Assembly: GCF_900098925.1 (NCBI RefSeq)
Contig: NZ_LT622359.1
Coordinates: 536,152-600,151 of the forward strand
Source of the DNA: Bacillus massiliglaciei
Lineage (GTDB): Bacteria; Bacillota; Bacilli; Bacillales; DSM-1321
Direction: 5' to 3'
DNA: 64,000 nt
Shown here: piece by piece, positions 1-7,895 of the stretch
Numbering within the stretch: position 1 is the stretch's first letter
Layout of the letters: every line of letters begins with the position of its first letter
Notes under the pieces: generated by a model
Told to the model about the DNA's origin: nothing
Database searches by the model: none
Seen by the model: only the letters and a program-made list of their open reading frames with translations
Made by a program: the position numbers and the translations under genes

Positions 1-1
1 G

Positions 2-817
2 GAAAAAGCGATCGTACGGGGTACAGAATATAATACAGGAGATGGCCTGGCCATGGCTTTAGAGATTGGTGCCCAGCGATACGGAGACTGGTCGAGCTGC
101 CATTCAATAGGAACGGATTTACATGCCCCGAAAGTGGGTGATTTTAATAAGCCTGGTGATATATACAAAAAATCATCCTTCCCGCTCGGACTTTTGATCA
201 ATAAGGATGGAAACCGCTTTGTTGATGAGGGAGCAGACTTCCGAAATTATACGTATGCGAAATATGGCCGTGAAGTATTGAAACAGCCAGGCCATATTGC
301 CTTCCAATTATTTGACGCCCAAGTATATCCGATGCTTCGCAAGGAGTATACATTGGAGGAAGCCACCGTTTTGGAAGGCAATACCCTGGAAGAGTTGGCT
401 GATAAAATGGGAGTCAACAAGGTGCAATTTCTGAAAACGATCCAAGAGTACAATGAAGCAGTGCAGGAAGGGGAATACAATCCGACAGTGAAAGACCAGA
501 AAGGGACGGTCGGCATTACGCCGCCAAAAACAAACTGGGCTTTGCGTATGGAAATGGGCCCTTTTTATGCCTATCCGGTGACTTGCGGCATTACTTTCAC
601 TTTTGGCGGACTGCGTGTAAATACGGAAGGAGAAGTACTGAGCCAAGAGGGAACACCGATTGCGGGGCTATATGCAGCGGGAGAAATGGTTGGCGGAATC
701 TTCTTTGGAAATTATCCCGGCGGGTCTGGCCTTATGTCAGGCGCTGTCTTCGGGAAAGTGGCTGGGGAGTCTGCAGCTGACCATTCTCTAAAGAAACAGA
801 AGGATCCAGTGCAATAA
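2..817 (+). CDS. TcuA-like FAD-dependent dehydrogenase, 3' part
   Basis: This is the C-terminal 271 residues of a flavoprotein of the fumarate reductase/succinate dehydrogenase flavoprotein family. The frame is open to the left window edge, so the N-terminal FAD Rossmann motif lies outside. Visible are the NTGDGLAMALEIGA segment, the RFVDEG motif typical of the family, and the C-terminal FAD-binding block GLYAAGEMVGG followed by NYPGGSGLMSGAVFG. This C-terminal block closely resembles tricarballylate dehydrogenase TcuA, which oxidises tricarballylate to cis-aconitate. Substrate assignment from a partial sequence is inference; a fumarate reductase-like or 3-ketosteroid dehydrogenase-like enzyme is the alternative. 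The gene ends at TAA and is followed directly by a terminator, so it is the last gene of its transcript. Confidence 0.8.
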   Translation, partial: EKAIVRGTEYNTGDGLAMALEIGAQRYGDWSSCHSIGTDLHAPKVGDFNKPGDIYKKSSFPLGLLINKDGNRFVDEGADFRNYTYAKYGREVLKQPGHIAFQLFDAQVYPMLRKEYTLEEATVLEGNTLEELADKMGVNKVQFLKTIQEYNEAVQEGEYNPTVKDQKGTVGITPPKTNWALRMEMGPFYAYPVTCGITFTFGGLRVNTEGEVLSQEGTPIAGLYAAGEMVGGIFFGNYPGGSGLMSGAVFGKVAGESAADHSLKKQKDPVQ

Positions 818-832
818 AGTTGTCCATAAAAC

Positions 833-870
833 AAAAATAGCCCCTGCTGCTGCGGAGGGCTATTTTTTTT
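833..870 (+). terminator. Rho-independent terminator after the TcuA-like gene
   Basis: AAAAATAGCCC pairs with GGGCTATTTTT around a loop of about 13 bases, followed by a run of T. It separates the flavoprotein gene from the flagellar cluster. Confidence 0.85.
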
Positions 871-933
871 GCTGGAAATTGTGTTCATTCTATTTAAAAA
901 GTATTCCATATAGGCCGAACGTCTCTGTTTTGT

Positions 934-968
934 TAAAATGGTGCAAAACTTGGCCGATTGTCCGATAT
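934..968 (+). promoter_or_regulatory. candidate sigma-D (flagellar) promoter, two overlapping readings
   Basis: TAAA at 934-937 is followed after 15 bases by GCCGATTG at 953-960, and a second -10-like TCCGATAT lies at 961-968 with a weak CAAA 13 bases upstream. The sigma-D consensus is TAAA-N15-GCCGATAT. It precedes the FliK-like gene by about 40 bases, so sigma-D control of that operon is plausible but not proven. Confidence 0.5.
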
Positions 969-1002
969 GTAGAATAAGAGAAAGTGATCGGAGCGTGTAT
1001 TC

Positions 1003-3495
1003 ATGCAAATTCTTCAAATGATGAATCAAATGATGAATCAGGCAGGTGCTAAGGCAGAGGCGCCAAAAGCAGGGGATATGGTTCAGCTGACGGTAAAGGA
1101 AAGGGTCAGTGACACGGAAGCTGTTGTTTCCATAAATGGCAGTCTTGTGAAGGTGAAATTCGAGGGCGGTGTTCCAAAGGATGACCGCCTTTCTGTGGCC
1201 ATAAGCGGCACGTCTGAAGACGGCCAACTGATTGTACGGGTCGCGGAACAAAAAGTGCCGGATAGTGCCAGTCAACGCAATGTGCCGGCAAATGTCCTGG
1301 ATCATCAAACAAGTGAGGCGGTCCGGGAATTCAAAAGCCGCGGAATGGAAGTGACGAAGGAAAATGTTACGGCCATTAAAGCCTACTTATCAGAAGACAG
1401 CGGAACAATCGAGGAAAAAATGAAAACTATCAAGCTGATGGCGGAAAAGGGGATTCCGTTTACGCTGGCAGCCGTAAAAGCTGTAACAGAAGCGATGAAC
1501 GGCAATCCTCTTCCTGTCTTGATGGAGGAAATTGAATCTATCATCAAGCTGTCTGAAAGCAGCAAAGAATCCAAGCCAGCTCCCGATTTGCCGGTGCTAA
1601 AAGACTCCGTGAAAATGGCAGATTCCGCTGTTCCTAGTCAGAAACCTATTTTCGCTGACCATCCACAGGCTCCGAAAGATCCAGTGAAAATGATGGATAG
1701 CCAGAAGTCTGTTCTGGCAGATGATCCAGAACCCTCTCCGCTTTTAGCTGGAGATGATGACCCGGAAAACACTCCGGAAGCTACTAAAAGATTCCTTGTT
1801 AAGGAACCGCTAACGGAAGTGAATCGATATATATTCAATGGGAAGGAAGCCGACTCCGCGATTAAGCTGCCAGTAAGAAGGGATGTGTCAGAATCGGTTC
1901 CTAATTTACGGGCTCCAAAAGATCCAGTGAAAATGATGGATGCCGCAGCCCCTAGTCAGAAGCCCATTCTGGCAGATGATCCAGAGTCATCTCCGCTTAT
2001 ACCGGAAAACGCCCCGGAAGCTACTAAAGCATTCTCTGTGAAGGAACCGTTAATGGAAGCGAATCGATATATATTCAATGAAAAGGAAGTCGATTCCTTG
2101 AGTAAGCTGCCGGAAAGAAATACCAAGTCAGAACCCGCTCCCGATTTATGGGCTCCAAAAGATCCAGTGAAAATGATGGATGCTCAAGTCCCTGGTCAGA
2201 AGCCCATTCTGGCAGATGATCCAGAGCCATCTCCGCTTATACCGGAAAATGAGAGCCTGGAAAACGAGATAGCGACAAAAGCAGTTCCTATGAAAGAACA
2301 GCTGACCGAAGCGGAACGATATTTAATTAATGAGACCGTTCAAGCTTTGCCGCTGGATTCTAAAAATATCCTCGTGACAGAGATCAGTGAGAAGCTGTCC
2401 CAAATGGCGATTGATTTTAAGAAAGTGAAACAGGAAGTCACCCGGAATTTGGATAATACGCTCCACTTATTAGAAAGTCCTAAAATTCCGCAGGCGAATG
2501 TAAAGCAAATCATCGATTCTACCATTCATAAGCTGGATAAAGCGATTATGCAAAGTGATTTTCTTCTATATGCTGATATGAAAACAGAGAAGAACATGCT
2601 GCAGGCCTCCTCACGGCTGGCAGAAGCAAAGAGCCTTTTAGCCAAGGGGGAAGTGAACCAGGCTCATCAAATCGTCAAAGAAGTGAAGACTCAAATCGAG
2701 TCGCTGATTTTCAAGCCTTCTGTGGCAAAGGTACAGCATTATGTGTCTGTGAAGGCGTTCGAAGGGGCATCACCGGCCCAGCAGGTATCGGCTTTCATGC
2801 AGCAAGTATCAAAGCCGTTTGCTGAAAATAATCCTTCTGCCCGGCAAACATTTGAACTGGTCCGCAGTCTTGGACTGACGCATGAAACGGATGCTGTTTC
2901 ATCCATGATGAAGCAAGCCGGCAGTCAGGATCAGGGACAAAGGAACCCCCAGCAGGAAAACTTGAAATCGGCATTAATGCGGCTGATGGGGGATGAGGAA
3001 ACTAAACCTCAGCTGCACCAAAAGGCTGAACAGGTGCTGAACCAGATTACAGGGCAGCAGCTGCTTAATAAGCAAGACACCTCCGGTCAGCAAAACTTAT
3101 TCTTCCAGCTCCCGCTTTTACTCGATAAGCAAGTGGAGAATGTGAAGATTTATATTCAGTCCCGCAAGAATGGGGAAAAGGTAGATTGGGAGAACTGCAG
3201 TTTGGTGTTCTCTTTGGAAACGAAGAAACTGGGAGAAGTGGGCGTAGTCCTTACCGCCGCTAATCGGAATGTCAGTCTAACGTTTCAAAATGACAAGGAC
3301 AAGCTTGAGAAAGCGGTTGAGGAAATGACGGAAGTGACCAAGGAACGTTTTAAGGAAATTGGCTATCAGTTACAGTCATTAGGAACAAAGCCAAGCTCTT
3401 CCCAAAGCAGTGATCTTCAGCCGCCAAAACAGCCTATTTCCCGCCATATACCGGCTGTTCAAAAGTCGGAGAAAGGGTTTGATTTCACGATATGA
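1003..3495 (+). CDS. ylqG: FliK-like (YlqG-type) flagellar hook-length control domain protein
   Basis: An 830-residue protein. Residues about 20-75 (AGDMVQLTVKERV...DDRLSVAISG) resemble the N-terminal beta domain of FliK-like proteins, and residues about 700-800 (LETKKLGEVGVVLTAANRNVSLTF...FKEIGYQLQSLG) resemble the FliK hook-length control C-terminal domain. In between, residues about 223-462 hold three tandem copies of an 80-residue unit marked by APKDPVKMMD, PILADDPE and RYIFN, plus a partial upstream copy. It overlaps the FlhB-C-like gene by four bases (ATGA). B. subtilis has the pair ylqG-ylqH at another locus; here it sits beside yaaR and the flagellar cap genes. It could tune type III export or hook length, which is inference. 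The central region may be a molecular-ruler-like spacer. Confidence 0.72.
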   Translation: MQILQMMNQMMNQAGAKAEAPKAGDMVQLTVKERVSDTEAVVSINGSLVKVKFEGGVPKDDRLSVAISGTSEDGQLIVRVAEQKVPDSASQRNVPANVLDHQTSEAVREFKSRGMEVTKENVTAIKAYLSEDSGTIEEKMKTIKLMAEKGIPFTLAAVKAVTEAMNGNPLPVLMEEIESIIKLSESSKESKPAPDLPVLKDSVKMADSAVPSQKPIFADHPQAPKDPVKMMDSQKSVLADDPEPSPLLAGDDDPENTPEATKRFLVKEPLTEVNRYIFNGKEADSAIKLPVRRDVSESVPNLRAPKDPVKMMDAAAPSQKPILADDPESSPLIPENAPEATKAFSVKEPLMEANRYIFNEKEVDSLSKLPERNTKSEPAPDLWAPKDPVKMMDAQVPGQKPILADDPEPSPLIPENESLENEIATKAVPMKEQLTEAERYLINETVQALPLDSKNILVTEISEKLSQMAIDFKKVKQEVTRNLDNTLHLLESPKIPQANVKQIIDSTIHKLDKAIMQSDFLLYADMKTEKNMLQASSRLAEAKSLLAKGEVNQAHQIVKEVKTQIESLIFKPSVAKVQHYVSVKAFEGASPAQQVSAFMQQVSKPFAENNPSARQTFELVRSLGLTHETDAVSSMMKQAGSQDQGQRNPQQENLKSALMRLMGDEETKPQLHQKAEQVLNQITGQQLLNKQDTSGQQNLFFQLPLLLDKQVENVKIYIQSRKNGEKVDWENCSLVFSLETKKLGEVGVVLTAANRNVSLTFQNDKDKLEKAVEEMTEVTKERFKEIGYQLQSLGTKPSSSQSSDLQPPKQPISRHIPAVQKSEKGFDFTI
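1671..2390 (+). repeat. three in-frame tandem repeats of about 240 bp
   Basis: Units start near 1671, 1911 and 2151, with periods of 243 and 240 bp measured between the GAT codons at 1678, 1921 and 2161. Each encodes APKDPVKMMD, a Q-K-(P)-(I)-LADDPE segment, an acidic PEN stretch and a (V/M)KE-(P/Q)-L-(T/M)-E-RY segment. Units 2 and 3 are nearly identical at their starts, which points to recent duplication. A degenerate partial unit precedes at about 1594-1670. Confidence 0.9.
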
Positions 3496-3788
3496 GAAAT
3501 ATATCCTATTTTAACCCGAAAAAAGCGAGGCAGCTAAATGGAGCTTCTGCTGCCCTTGTAAAATATGAGACCCCGGATGCTTCTCCGACGGTCGTAGCCC
3601 AAAGTTCAGGACAATTGGCCGTAAAAATGCTGGAAGAAGCCCGGCGGAACGGAATAGAAGTCCAGTCGGATGCATCCTTATTAGGAACCCTTTTAAATAT
3701 AGACCTGGGAGAATCAATTCCTCCCCAGCTCTATGCAGCCATCGCGGAAATATTGATTTTACTGGAAGAAATCGAGAAAAAATATTAA
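3492..3788 (+). CDS. ylqH: FlhB C-terminal-domain-like protein (YlqH type)
   Basis: A 98-residue protein matching the cytoplasmic C-terminal domain of FlhB/YscU/EscU without the membrane part. Visible family features are the ALVKYE segment, SGQLAVKMLEEARRNGIEVQSDASLLGTL (the VVAKG..AxxIxxxAxxxxIPxxxxxxLAxxL pattern) and the IPPQLYAAIAEIL ending. The autocleavage NPTH motif of FlhB is absent; PDASPTVVA stands there. In flagellar export FlhB-C and FliK interact to switch substrate specificity, so translation coupling with the FliK-like gene (start overlaps its stop) is suggestive. Its function in Bacillus is unknown to me; a soluble modulator of the export gate is inference. Confidence 0.8.
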   Translation: MRNISYFNPKKARQLNGASAALVKYETPDASPTVVAQSSGQLAVKMLEEARRNGIEVQSDASLLGTLLNIDLGESIPPQLYAAIAEILILLEEIEKKY

Positions 3789-3826
3789 AATAGCTGGACA
3801 TAAACAAAAGGTAAAGGTGATGCAAT

Positions 3827-4264
3827 TTGGAAATACAGCGTGTAACAACGTCTTCATTGCCAAAAATGAGTAATACGGAGGAAACGGCTAAAAGCTCTGT
3901 GCATTTTCAGTCCGTAATGAACACCACACGAAATAATGTGACGTATGAACGGTTAAGCAAAAAGTTTGCGGCATTGGAAACTCAGGGGGAGAAGCTGGCG
4001 GACAACCAGACGGTTGAAAACCTAAGAAAATATAAGAAGATGCTGAAGGATTTTATGGATGATGCCCTTCAGAACGGGCTGGAGCTTCAGGAACAGCGCG
4101 GTTTTAATCAGCGCGGATCGACCAAGATGTATAAGCTTGTGAAGGAAGCGGATAGGAAAGTGGTGGAACTGACGAATCAGGTGCTGGGACAGGAAAAGGA
4201 CGGACAGAGCATCTTGAGTCTGGTTGGCGAGATAAAAGGAATCATCATAAATTTATATACGTAG
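3827..4264 (+). CDS. yaaR: YaaR family (DUF327) protein
   Basis: A 145-residue mostly helical protein with the DUF327 pattern: NNVTYERLSKKFAALE, LADNQTVENLRKYKKMLKDFM, QRGFNQRGSTKMYKLVKEADRKVVELTNQVL and a C-terminal LSLVGEIKGIIINLYT. The TTG start has a good upstream AAAGGTGA. B. subtilis yaaR sits near tmk; here it lies in a flagellar neighbourhood directly after the FlhB-C-like gene, and is followed by a terminator. DUF327 proteins have no firmly established role that I know of; flagellar association here is by position only. Confidence 0.82.
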   Translation: MEIQRVTTSSLPKMSNTEETAKSSVHFQSVMNTTRNNVTYERLSKKFAALETQGEKLADNQTVENLRKYKKMLKDFMDDALQNGLELQEQRGFNQRGSTKMYKLVKEADRKVVELTNQVLGQEKDGQSILSLVGEIKGIIINLYT

Positions 4265-4292
4265 CCCATCCAAGCCGGAGAGGGCTTTTTCT
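4263..4292 (+). terminator. probable terminator after yaaR
   Basis: AGCCC at 4263-4267 pairs with GGGCT at 4282-4286, followed by T-rich sequence. The stem is short and the loop long, so it is weaker than others in the window. Confidence 0.5.
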
Positions 4293-4305
4293 TTGCCTTT
4301 TTTCC

Positions 4306-4332
4306 TAAATGTTCGCTGTCTGATTCCGATAT
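4306..4332 (+). promoter_or_regulatory. sigma-D promoter for flaG-fliDST
   Basis: TAAA at 4306-4309, a 15-base spacer and TCCGATAT at 4325-4332 match the sigma-D consensus TAAA-N15-GCCGATAT at 11 of 12 positions. It lies 34 bases before the flaG start, as expected for a late flagellar operon. Confidence 0.85.
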
Positions 4333-4366
4333 AAGAAATAACAAACCTTATCTGGAGGGAAAAGGC

Positions 4367-4720
4367 ATGCTGGAGAAATTATCGACGAATATCCTTTCCT
4401 CACAGCTTAGATCAGCTATCTCAGAAGGAGTTCATTCGTATTATCAAAGAGAAATCGAAGCTCTTCAAAATACTGAAGAAAGCGGCGAACAGCCGACAGC
4501 CGCTGAGGTGAAAGGAATCATCGACAGCATGAATCTATTTCTGGAGCCTACTGAAACATCTGTACGCTTTGAATATCACGAAAAGCTGCATGAGTATTAC
4601 GTGAAGGTTGTAGATAAGAATACAGAAGAAACGATCCGGGAAATTCCCCCGAAGAAATTACTGGACTTTTATGCAGCCATGACCGAATTTGTCGGGATCA
4701 TGGTGGATGAAAAAAGATAA
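4367..4720 (+). CDS. flaG: FlaG family flagellar protein
   Basis: A 117-residue protein of the FlaG/YvyC family. The C-terminal half shows the characteristic pattern VRFEYHEKLHEYYVKVVDKNTEETIREIPPKK followed by LLDFYAAMTEFVGIMVDE. FlaG is usually encoded just upstream of fliD and influences filament length in some species. The ATG is preceded by TGGAGGGA. It heads the sigma-D transcript with fliD 12 bases downstream. It is equivalent to B. subtilis yvyC, but no hag (flagellin) gene lies immediately upstream as it does there. Confidence 0.92.
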   Translation: MLEKLSTNILSSQLRSAISEGVHSYYQREIEALQNTEESGEQPTAAEVKGIIDSMNLFLEPTETSVRFEYHEKLHEYYVKVVDKNTEETIREIPPKKLLDFYAAMTEFVGIMVDEKR

Positions 4721-4732
4721 GCAGGTGAAAAA

Positions 4733-6208
4733 ATGGTACGTGTCAGCGGATTGGCAAGCGGAATGGATATAGATGAAATTGTAAAAAGCATGATGCAAGC
4801 GGAACGGGTTCCGCTTGATAAATTAAATCAAAAGAAAACCTATACAGAGTGGCAGCGTGATGACTATCGGGCCATCAATTCCTCTTTACTGGAATTGGAC
4901 ACATTAATTCGGGACGGAATTGGCAAACAGGCTTCTTTTATTAAGAAAACCGTGTCAGTTTCTGATCCAAATGCTCTTTCGATAAAAAATATTAATTCCA
5001 CTTCTGATTTCTCCGGAACGATGGAAGTAAAGAACCTGGCTGTATCAGCCATGATGAAAAACAGTGAAAAGCTCAGCATCGATCCTGCCGTAAAGCTGCT
5101 TGCGGACGGAGCGGCAGCACAGGAGATTTCCATACAGGCAATCGATAAAAATGGCGTGCTCGGTGAAAACAAGAAAATTACGATTACGGCAGATGATACA
5201 CTGAACAGCCTCATCACGAAAATCAATTCGAACACCGATGTAACAGCGTTTTATGATCAGCAGTCCGGTCAACTCTCCTTTACCGCCAAAAATACCGGCG
5301 ATATTGCAGATGGAGCAGAGATCAAGCTGACCGGTGATTTCTTTGCCAATACATTAAAGATGGATGCGGATAACCAAACGGCAAATGGGACAGCTGGAGT
5401 GAATGCGACGGTTGTCTATAATGGCCTGGAAATCAGCCGCAGCTCCAATGTAATTAATTTGAATGGCGCAGAATTCACTTTAAAAGCCAAAACTGACGGA
5501 CCAGTGACATTTTCTTCAACGGCAGATGTGGATGCGATTTTGGATACGGTCACGCAATTTGTCAGCAAATACAATGAACTGATTGCCAAAATTAAAGACA
5601 AAACCAGTGAAACGAAATACCGTGATTTTGCTCCGCTGACAGCCGAGCAGAAGAAAGAGATGTCAGAAGATGAGATAAAGCTGTGGGAAGAAAAAGCGAA
5701 GAGCGGAACATTAAAAAATGACTCCACACTGTCAAACCTCCTGACAACGATGCGTTCTTCTCTTTATACTTCAGTCAGCGGCATATCCGGCACGAATGCG
5801 TTAAGTAAAATCGGCATTACTACGACAAGCAATTATTTGGAAGGCGGAAAGCTGACCATTGATGAAGATAAACTGCGTGCTGCTATATCGGAGGATCCGA
5901 ATGCGGTTTACCAGTTGTTTATGGCAAACGGTACAGAAAAAGGTGAAATGGGACTTGCCCGGCGGCTGCGGAGTGACCTGGACGGTGCGATGAAGGCCAT
6001 TACGGAAAAAGCAGGGAAGGCCTCATCTGTAAATAATACCTTTACCATCGGAAAACAGCTGAACGGTCTGGATACAAGTATATCGGCCTTTGAAGACAGG
6101 CTGGCTAAGCTTGAAACTCGTTATTACAGCCAATTTACGGCGATGGAACAGGCAATTCAGAAAGCGAACAGCCAAAGTACATCCTTATCATCCTATTTCA
6201 GCAGTTAA
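4733..6208 (+). CDS. fliD: flagellar filament capping protein FliD (HAP2)
   Basis: A 491-residue FliD. The N-terminal domain (MVRVSGLASGMDIDEIVKSMMQAERVPLDKL) and C-terminal domain (ALSKIGITTTSNYLEGGKLTIDEDKLRAAI, then a C-terminal coiled coil with LDTSISAFEDRLAKLETRYYSQFTAME) are both clear. The protein forms the cap on the growing filament and helps flagellin fold after export. The start ATG has a GCAGGTG ribosome site 12 bases after the flaG stop. It is the central gene of the flaG-fliD-fliS-fliT operon. The length is typical of Bacillus. Confidence 0.97.
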   Translation: MVRVSGLASGMDIDEIVKSMMQAERVPLDKLNQKKTYTEWQRDDYRAINSSLLELDTLIRDGIGKQASFIKKTVSVSDPNALSIKNINSTSDFSGTMEVKNLAVSAMMKNSEKLSIDPAVKLLADGAAAQEISIQAIDKNGVLGENKKITITADDTLNSLITKINSNTDVTAFYDQQSGQLSFTAKNTGDIADGAEIKLTGDFFANTLKMDADNQTANGTAGVNATVVYNGLEISRSSNVINLNGAEFTLKAKTDGPVTFSSTADVDAILDTVTQFVSKYNELIAKIKDKTSETKYRDFAPLTAEQKKEMSEDEIKLWEEKAKSGTLKNDSTLSNLLTTMRSSLYTSVSGISGTNALSKIGITTTSNYLEGGKLTIDEDKLRAAISEDPNAVYQLFMANGTEKGEMGLARRLRSDLDGAMKAITEKAGKASSVNNTFTIGKQLNGLDTSISAFEDRLAKLETRYYSQFTAMEQAIQKANSQSTSLSSYFSS

Positions 6209-6232
6209 CAAACAGGAAGGAAGTTTTTAAAG

Positions 6233-6634
6233 ATGGCTCTCAATAATCCATATCAATCGTATCAAAAGAATTCTGTGACTACAGCTTCTCCCGGCGAACT
6301 GACGCTCATGCTTTATAATGGCTGCCTGAAATTCATTACTTTCGGTAAAAAAGCCATTGAAGCAGGAGACATAGAAGCGAGGAATACAAATATCATCAAA
6401 GCACAAAACATTGTTCAAGAGTTAATGGTTACCCTCAATATGAAGGTTGACGTATCGAAAAATATGATGAGTTTATATGATTACATGAACCGTCGATTGA
6501 TTGACGCCAATGTAAAAGGCGATATCAGAGCACTTGAAGAAGTGGAAGGGTTGATTACTGAATTCCGGGACGCCTGGAAAGAAGTAATCCAGATCAACCG
6601 CAAAAAGCAATTTTCTGACAGCGGACAGATATAA
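6233..6634 (+). CDS. fliS: flagellar export chaperone FliS
   Basis: A 133-residue FliS: NNPYQSYQKNSVTTASPGELTLMLYNGCLKF at the N-terminus is the family signature, followed by a four-helix bundle. FliS binds the C-terminus of flagellin in the cytoplasm, prevents early polymerisation and delivers it to the export gate. It lies 24 bases after fliD and one base before fliT, in the order used by B. subtilis. Confidence 0.97.
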   Translation: MALNNPYQSYQKNSVTTASPGELTLMLYNGCLKFITFGKKAIEAGDIEARNTNIIKAQNIVQELMVTLNMKVDVSKNMMSLYDYMNRRLIDANVKGDIRALEEVEGLITEFRDAWKEVIQINRKKQFSDSGQI

Positions 6635-6635
6635 G

Positions 6636-6974
6636 ATGCTTCAGGACTTTTATCGAAAGACGGTCGAATTGCTGCACGTATTAAAAGACAAACAAGTAGA
6701 GCGCGAGGACAGAATCACCCGCATCACCCAACTGATTGACCAGCGGGAGAAACTGTTATCCGGCATACAGCCTCCCTTCAGTGCTGAAGAGAAACAGACG
6801 GGAAGCCGGTTAATCGAGCTGAATCAGGAGGTTGACCGCCTGCTGTTGCTTGAAAAGAAGGCCATCCAGCGTGACATAAACGGACTGAACAAAAAGAAAA
6901 ATATGTCGAATAAATATGCGAATCCGTACAGGGATCTTTCAGTGGACGGCGCTTTTTATGACCGGCGAAATTAG
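6636..6974 (+). CDS. fliT: flagellar protein FliT
   Basis: A 112-residue helical protein starting one base after the fliS stop. The C-terminus NKYANPYRDLSVDGAFYDRRN is the typical Bacillus FliT ending. FliT is the export chaperone for the cap protein FliD and, in enterobacteria, a regulator of FlhDC; the latter partner is absent in Bacillus. Assignment rests on operon position, size and the conserved C-terminal motif, because the helical body is poorly conserved. Confidence 0.85.
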   Translation: MLQDFYRKTVELLHVLKDKQVEREDRITRITQLIDQREKLLSGIQPPFSAEEKQTGSRLIELNQEVDRLLLLEKKAIQRDINGLNKKKNMSNKYANPYRDLSVDGAFYDRRN

Positions 6975-6982
6975 GAGAACGT

Positions 6983-7354
6983 ATGCAAGCTCTGACAGAA
7001 AACCATTTTCTGCTTTTTTACGACATTTATGAGCTTATTTTGACACTCGAAGAAACCTTTCAATATATTGCTGAGCATTTTAACCAGCTGTCATTAGAAG
7101 AGGAAGAAGTTCTATTGAGAAAAATCCTTCAGGCATTTGGGGGATTGGAGCAGGCCGAACGTCGTTTGGAGGAAATGGAAGATGTACTGCAGCTGCCCCC
7201 TTTTTCTCCGGTACTGGACGAAGTAGAAAGGCTGGGCTGGTATTTTGGAAATGCAGAAGCAAGAAGATTGGCCGTAAGGGACAGATTATTGTCTGTCTTT
7301 ACGGAATGGGCGGAAGCAGCCAAGGATCACATCCGTCCGATCATCATATCGTAG
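6983..7354 (+). CDS. unknown acidic helical protein of the flagellar operon
   Basis: A 123-residue protein that I do not recognise. It is strongly acidic and predicted all-helical, with heptad-like leucines (LFYDIYELILTLEETF, LEQAERRLEEMEDVL, LDEVERLGWYF) and no signal peptide, cysteine or catalytic motif. It starts 8 bases after the fliT stop behind TTAGGAGAA and ends just before a terminator, so it is the last gene of the flagellar transcript. Size, acidity and position are like those of type III export chaperones; that is inference. Confidence 0.7.
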   Translation: MQALTENHFLLFYDIYELILTLEETFQYIAEHFNQLSLEEEEVLLRKILQAFGGLEQAERRLEEMEDVLQLPPFSPVLDEVERLGWYFGNAEARRLAVRDRLLSVFTEWAEAAKDHIRPIIIS

Positions 7355-7389
7355 CAATTTCTGAATAAGATAGATGTACACAGCATAAT

Positions 7390-7429
7390 AAAGAGGTGGA
7401 GAAAAGTTACTTTTCTTTGCCTCTTTTTT
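7390..7429 (+). terminator. terminator of the flaG-fliDST operon
   Basis: AAGAGG at 7391-7396 pairs with CCTCTT at 7420-7425, with a second inner stem (GAAAAG/CTTTTC) and a trailing T run. Confidence 0.8.
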
Positions 7430-7651
7430 GTTAGAAACCGATAAAAATTGCCGGACAAATGTTTTACAAAAACTTTATGCTCCCACGGGAAGCAAGCAGC
7501 ATGAAAAGAAAGTCCCCTCTACAATCACAGTGTTAAAGGAACATTGTAATTCACTGATGACATGGAAAACTAAGTCATTTAAAGCGAAGGAGAACAGTAA
7601 ATTCATTTAAGGTGTTATTGACCATTTATGACAAAAAACGATAGAAGATTG

Positions 7652-7768
7652 GAACGATGGGTGCGAGACTCCAGCGGGATCAGCGAGCCGGAAAAGATCC
7701 AGCCGCGGAGGCTTGGCGCCCGCCCGCACAAAGTGAGCACTCGCCAGCGGATATCAACTGCTTCTCGT
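7652..7768. repeat. GC-rich interspersed repeat-like element
   Basis: A GC-rich block stands out from AT-rich intergenic DNA. It contains GTGCGAGACTCCAGCGGGA, CAGCGAGCCGGAAAAGATCC, GCGGAGGCTTGGCGCCCGCC and GCCAGCGGATATCAACTGC. I recognise this as the kind of imperfectly palindromic, high-copy intergenic element scattered through many Bacillaceae genomes. Open frames across it are artefacts. The rest of 7430-7868 shows no gene that I can support. Confidence 0.6.
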
Positions 7769-7868
7769 TATCAATCTATCTGTTCATCTGTTATACTGAG
7801 GGCAAGAAAGGATCTTCTCTTTCTAAACTTCCGACAGGCCGTTTGCAAATTCGACATATTTTTCTCCG

Positions 7869-7895
7869 GTTTAATGGAGGGAAAAGGAAGGGTAT
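7869..7895 (+). promoter_or_regulatory. sigma-B promoter for hpf
   Basis: GTTTAA at 7869-7874, a 15-base spacer and GGGTAT at 7890-7895 match the general stress consensus GTTTAA-N12-15-GGGTAT exactly. B. subtilis hpf (yvyD) is a known sigma-B target. Confidence 0.85.
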
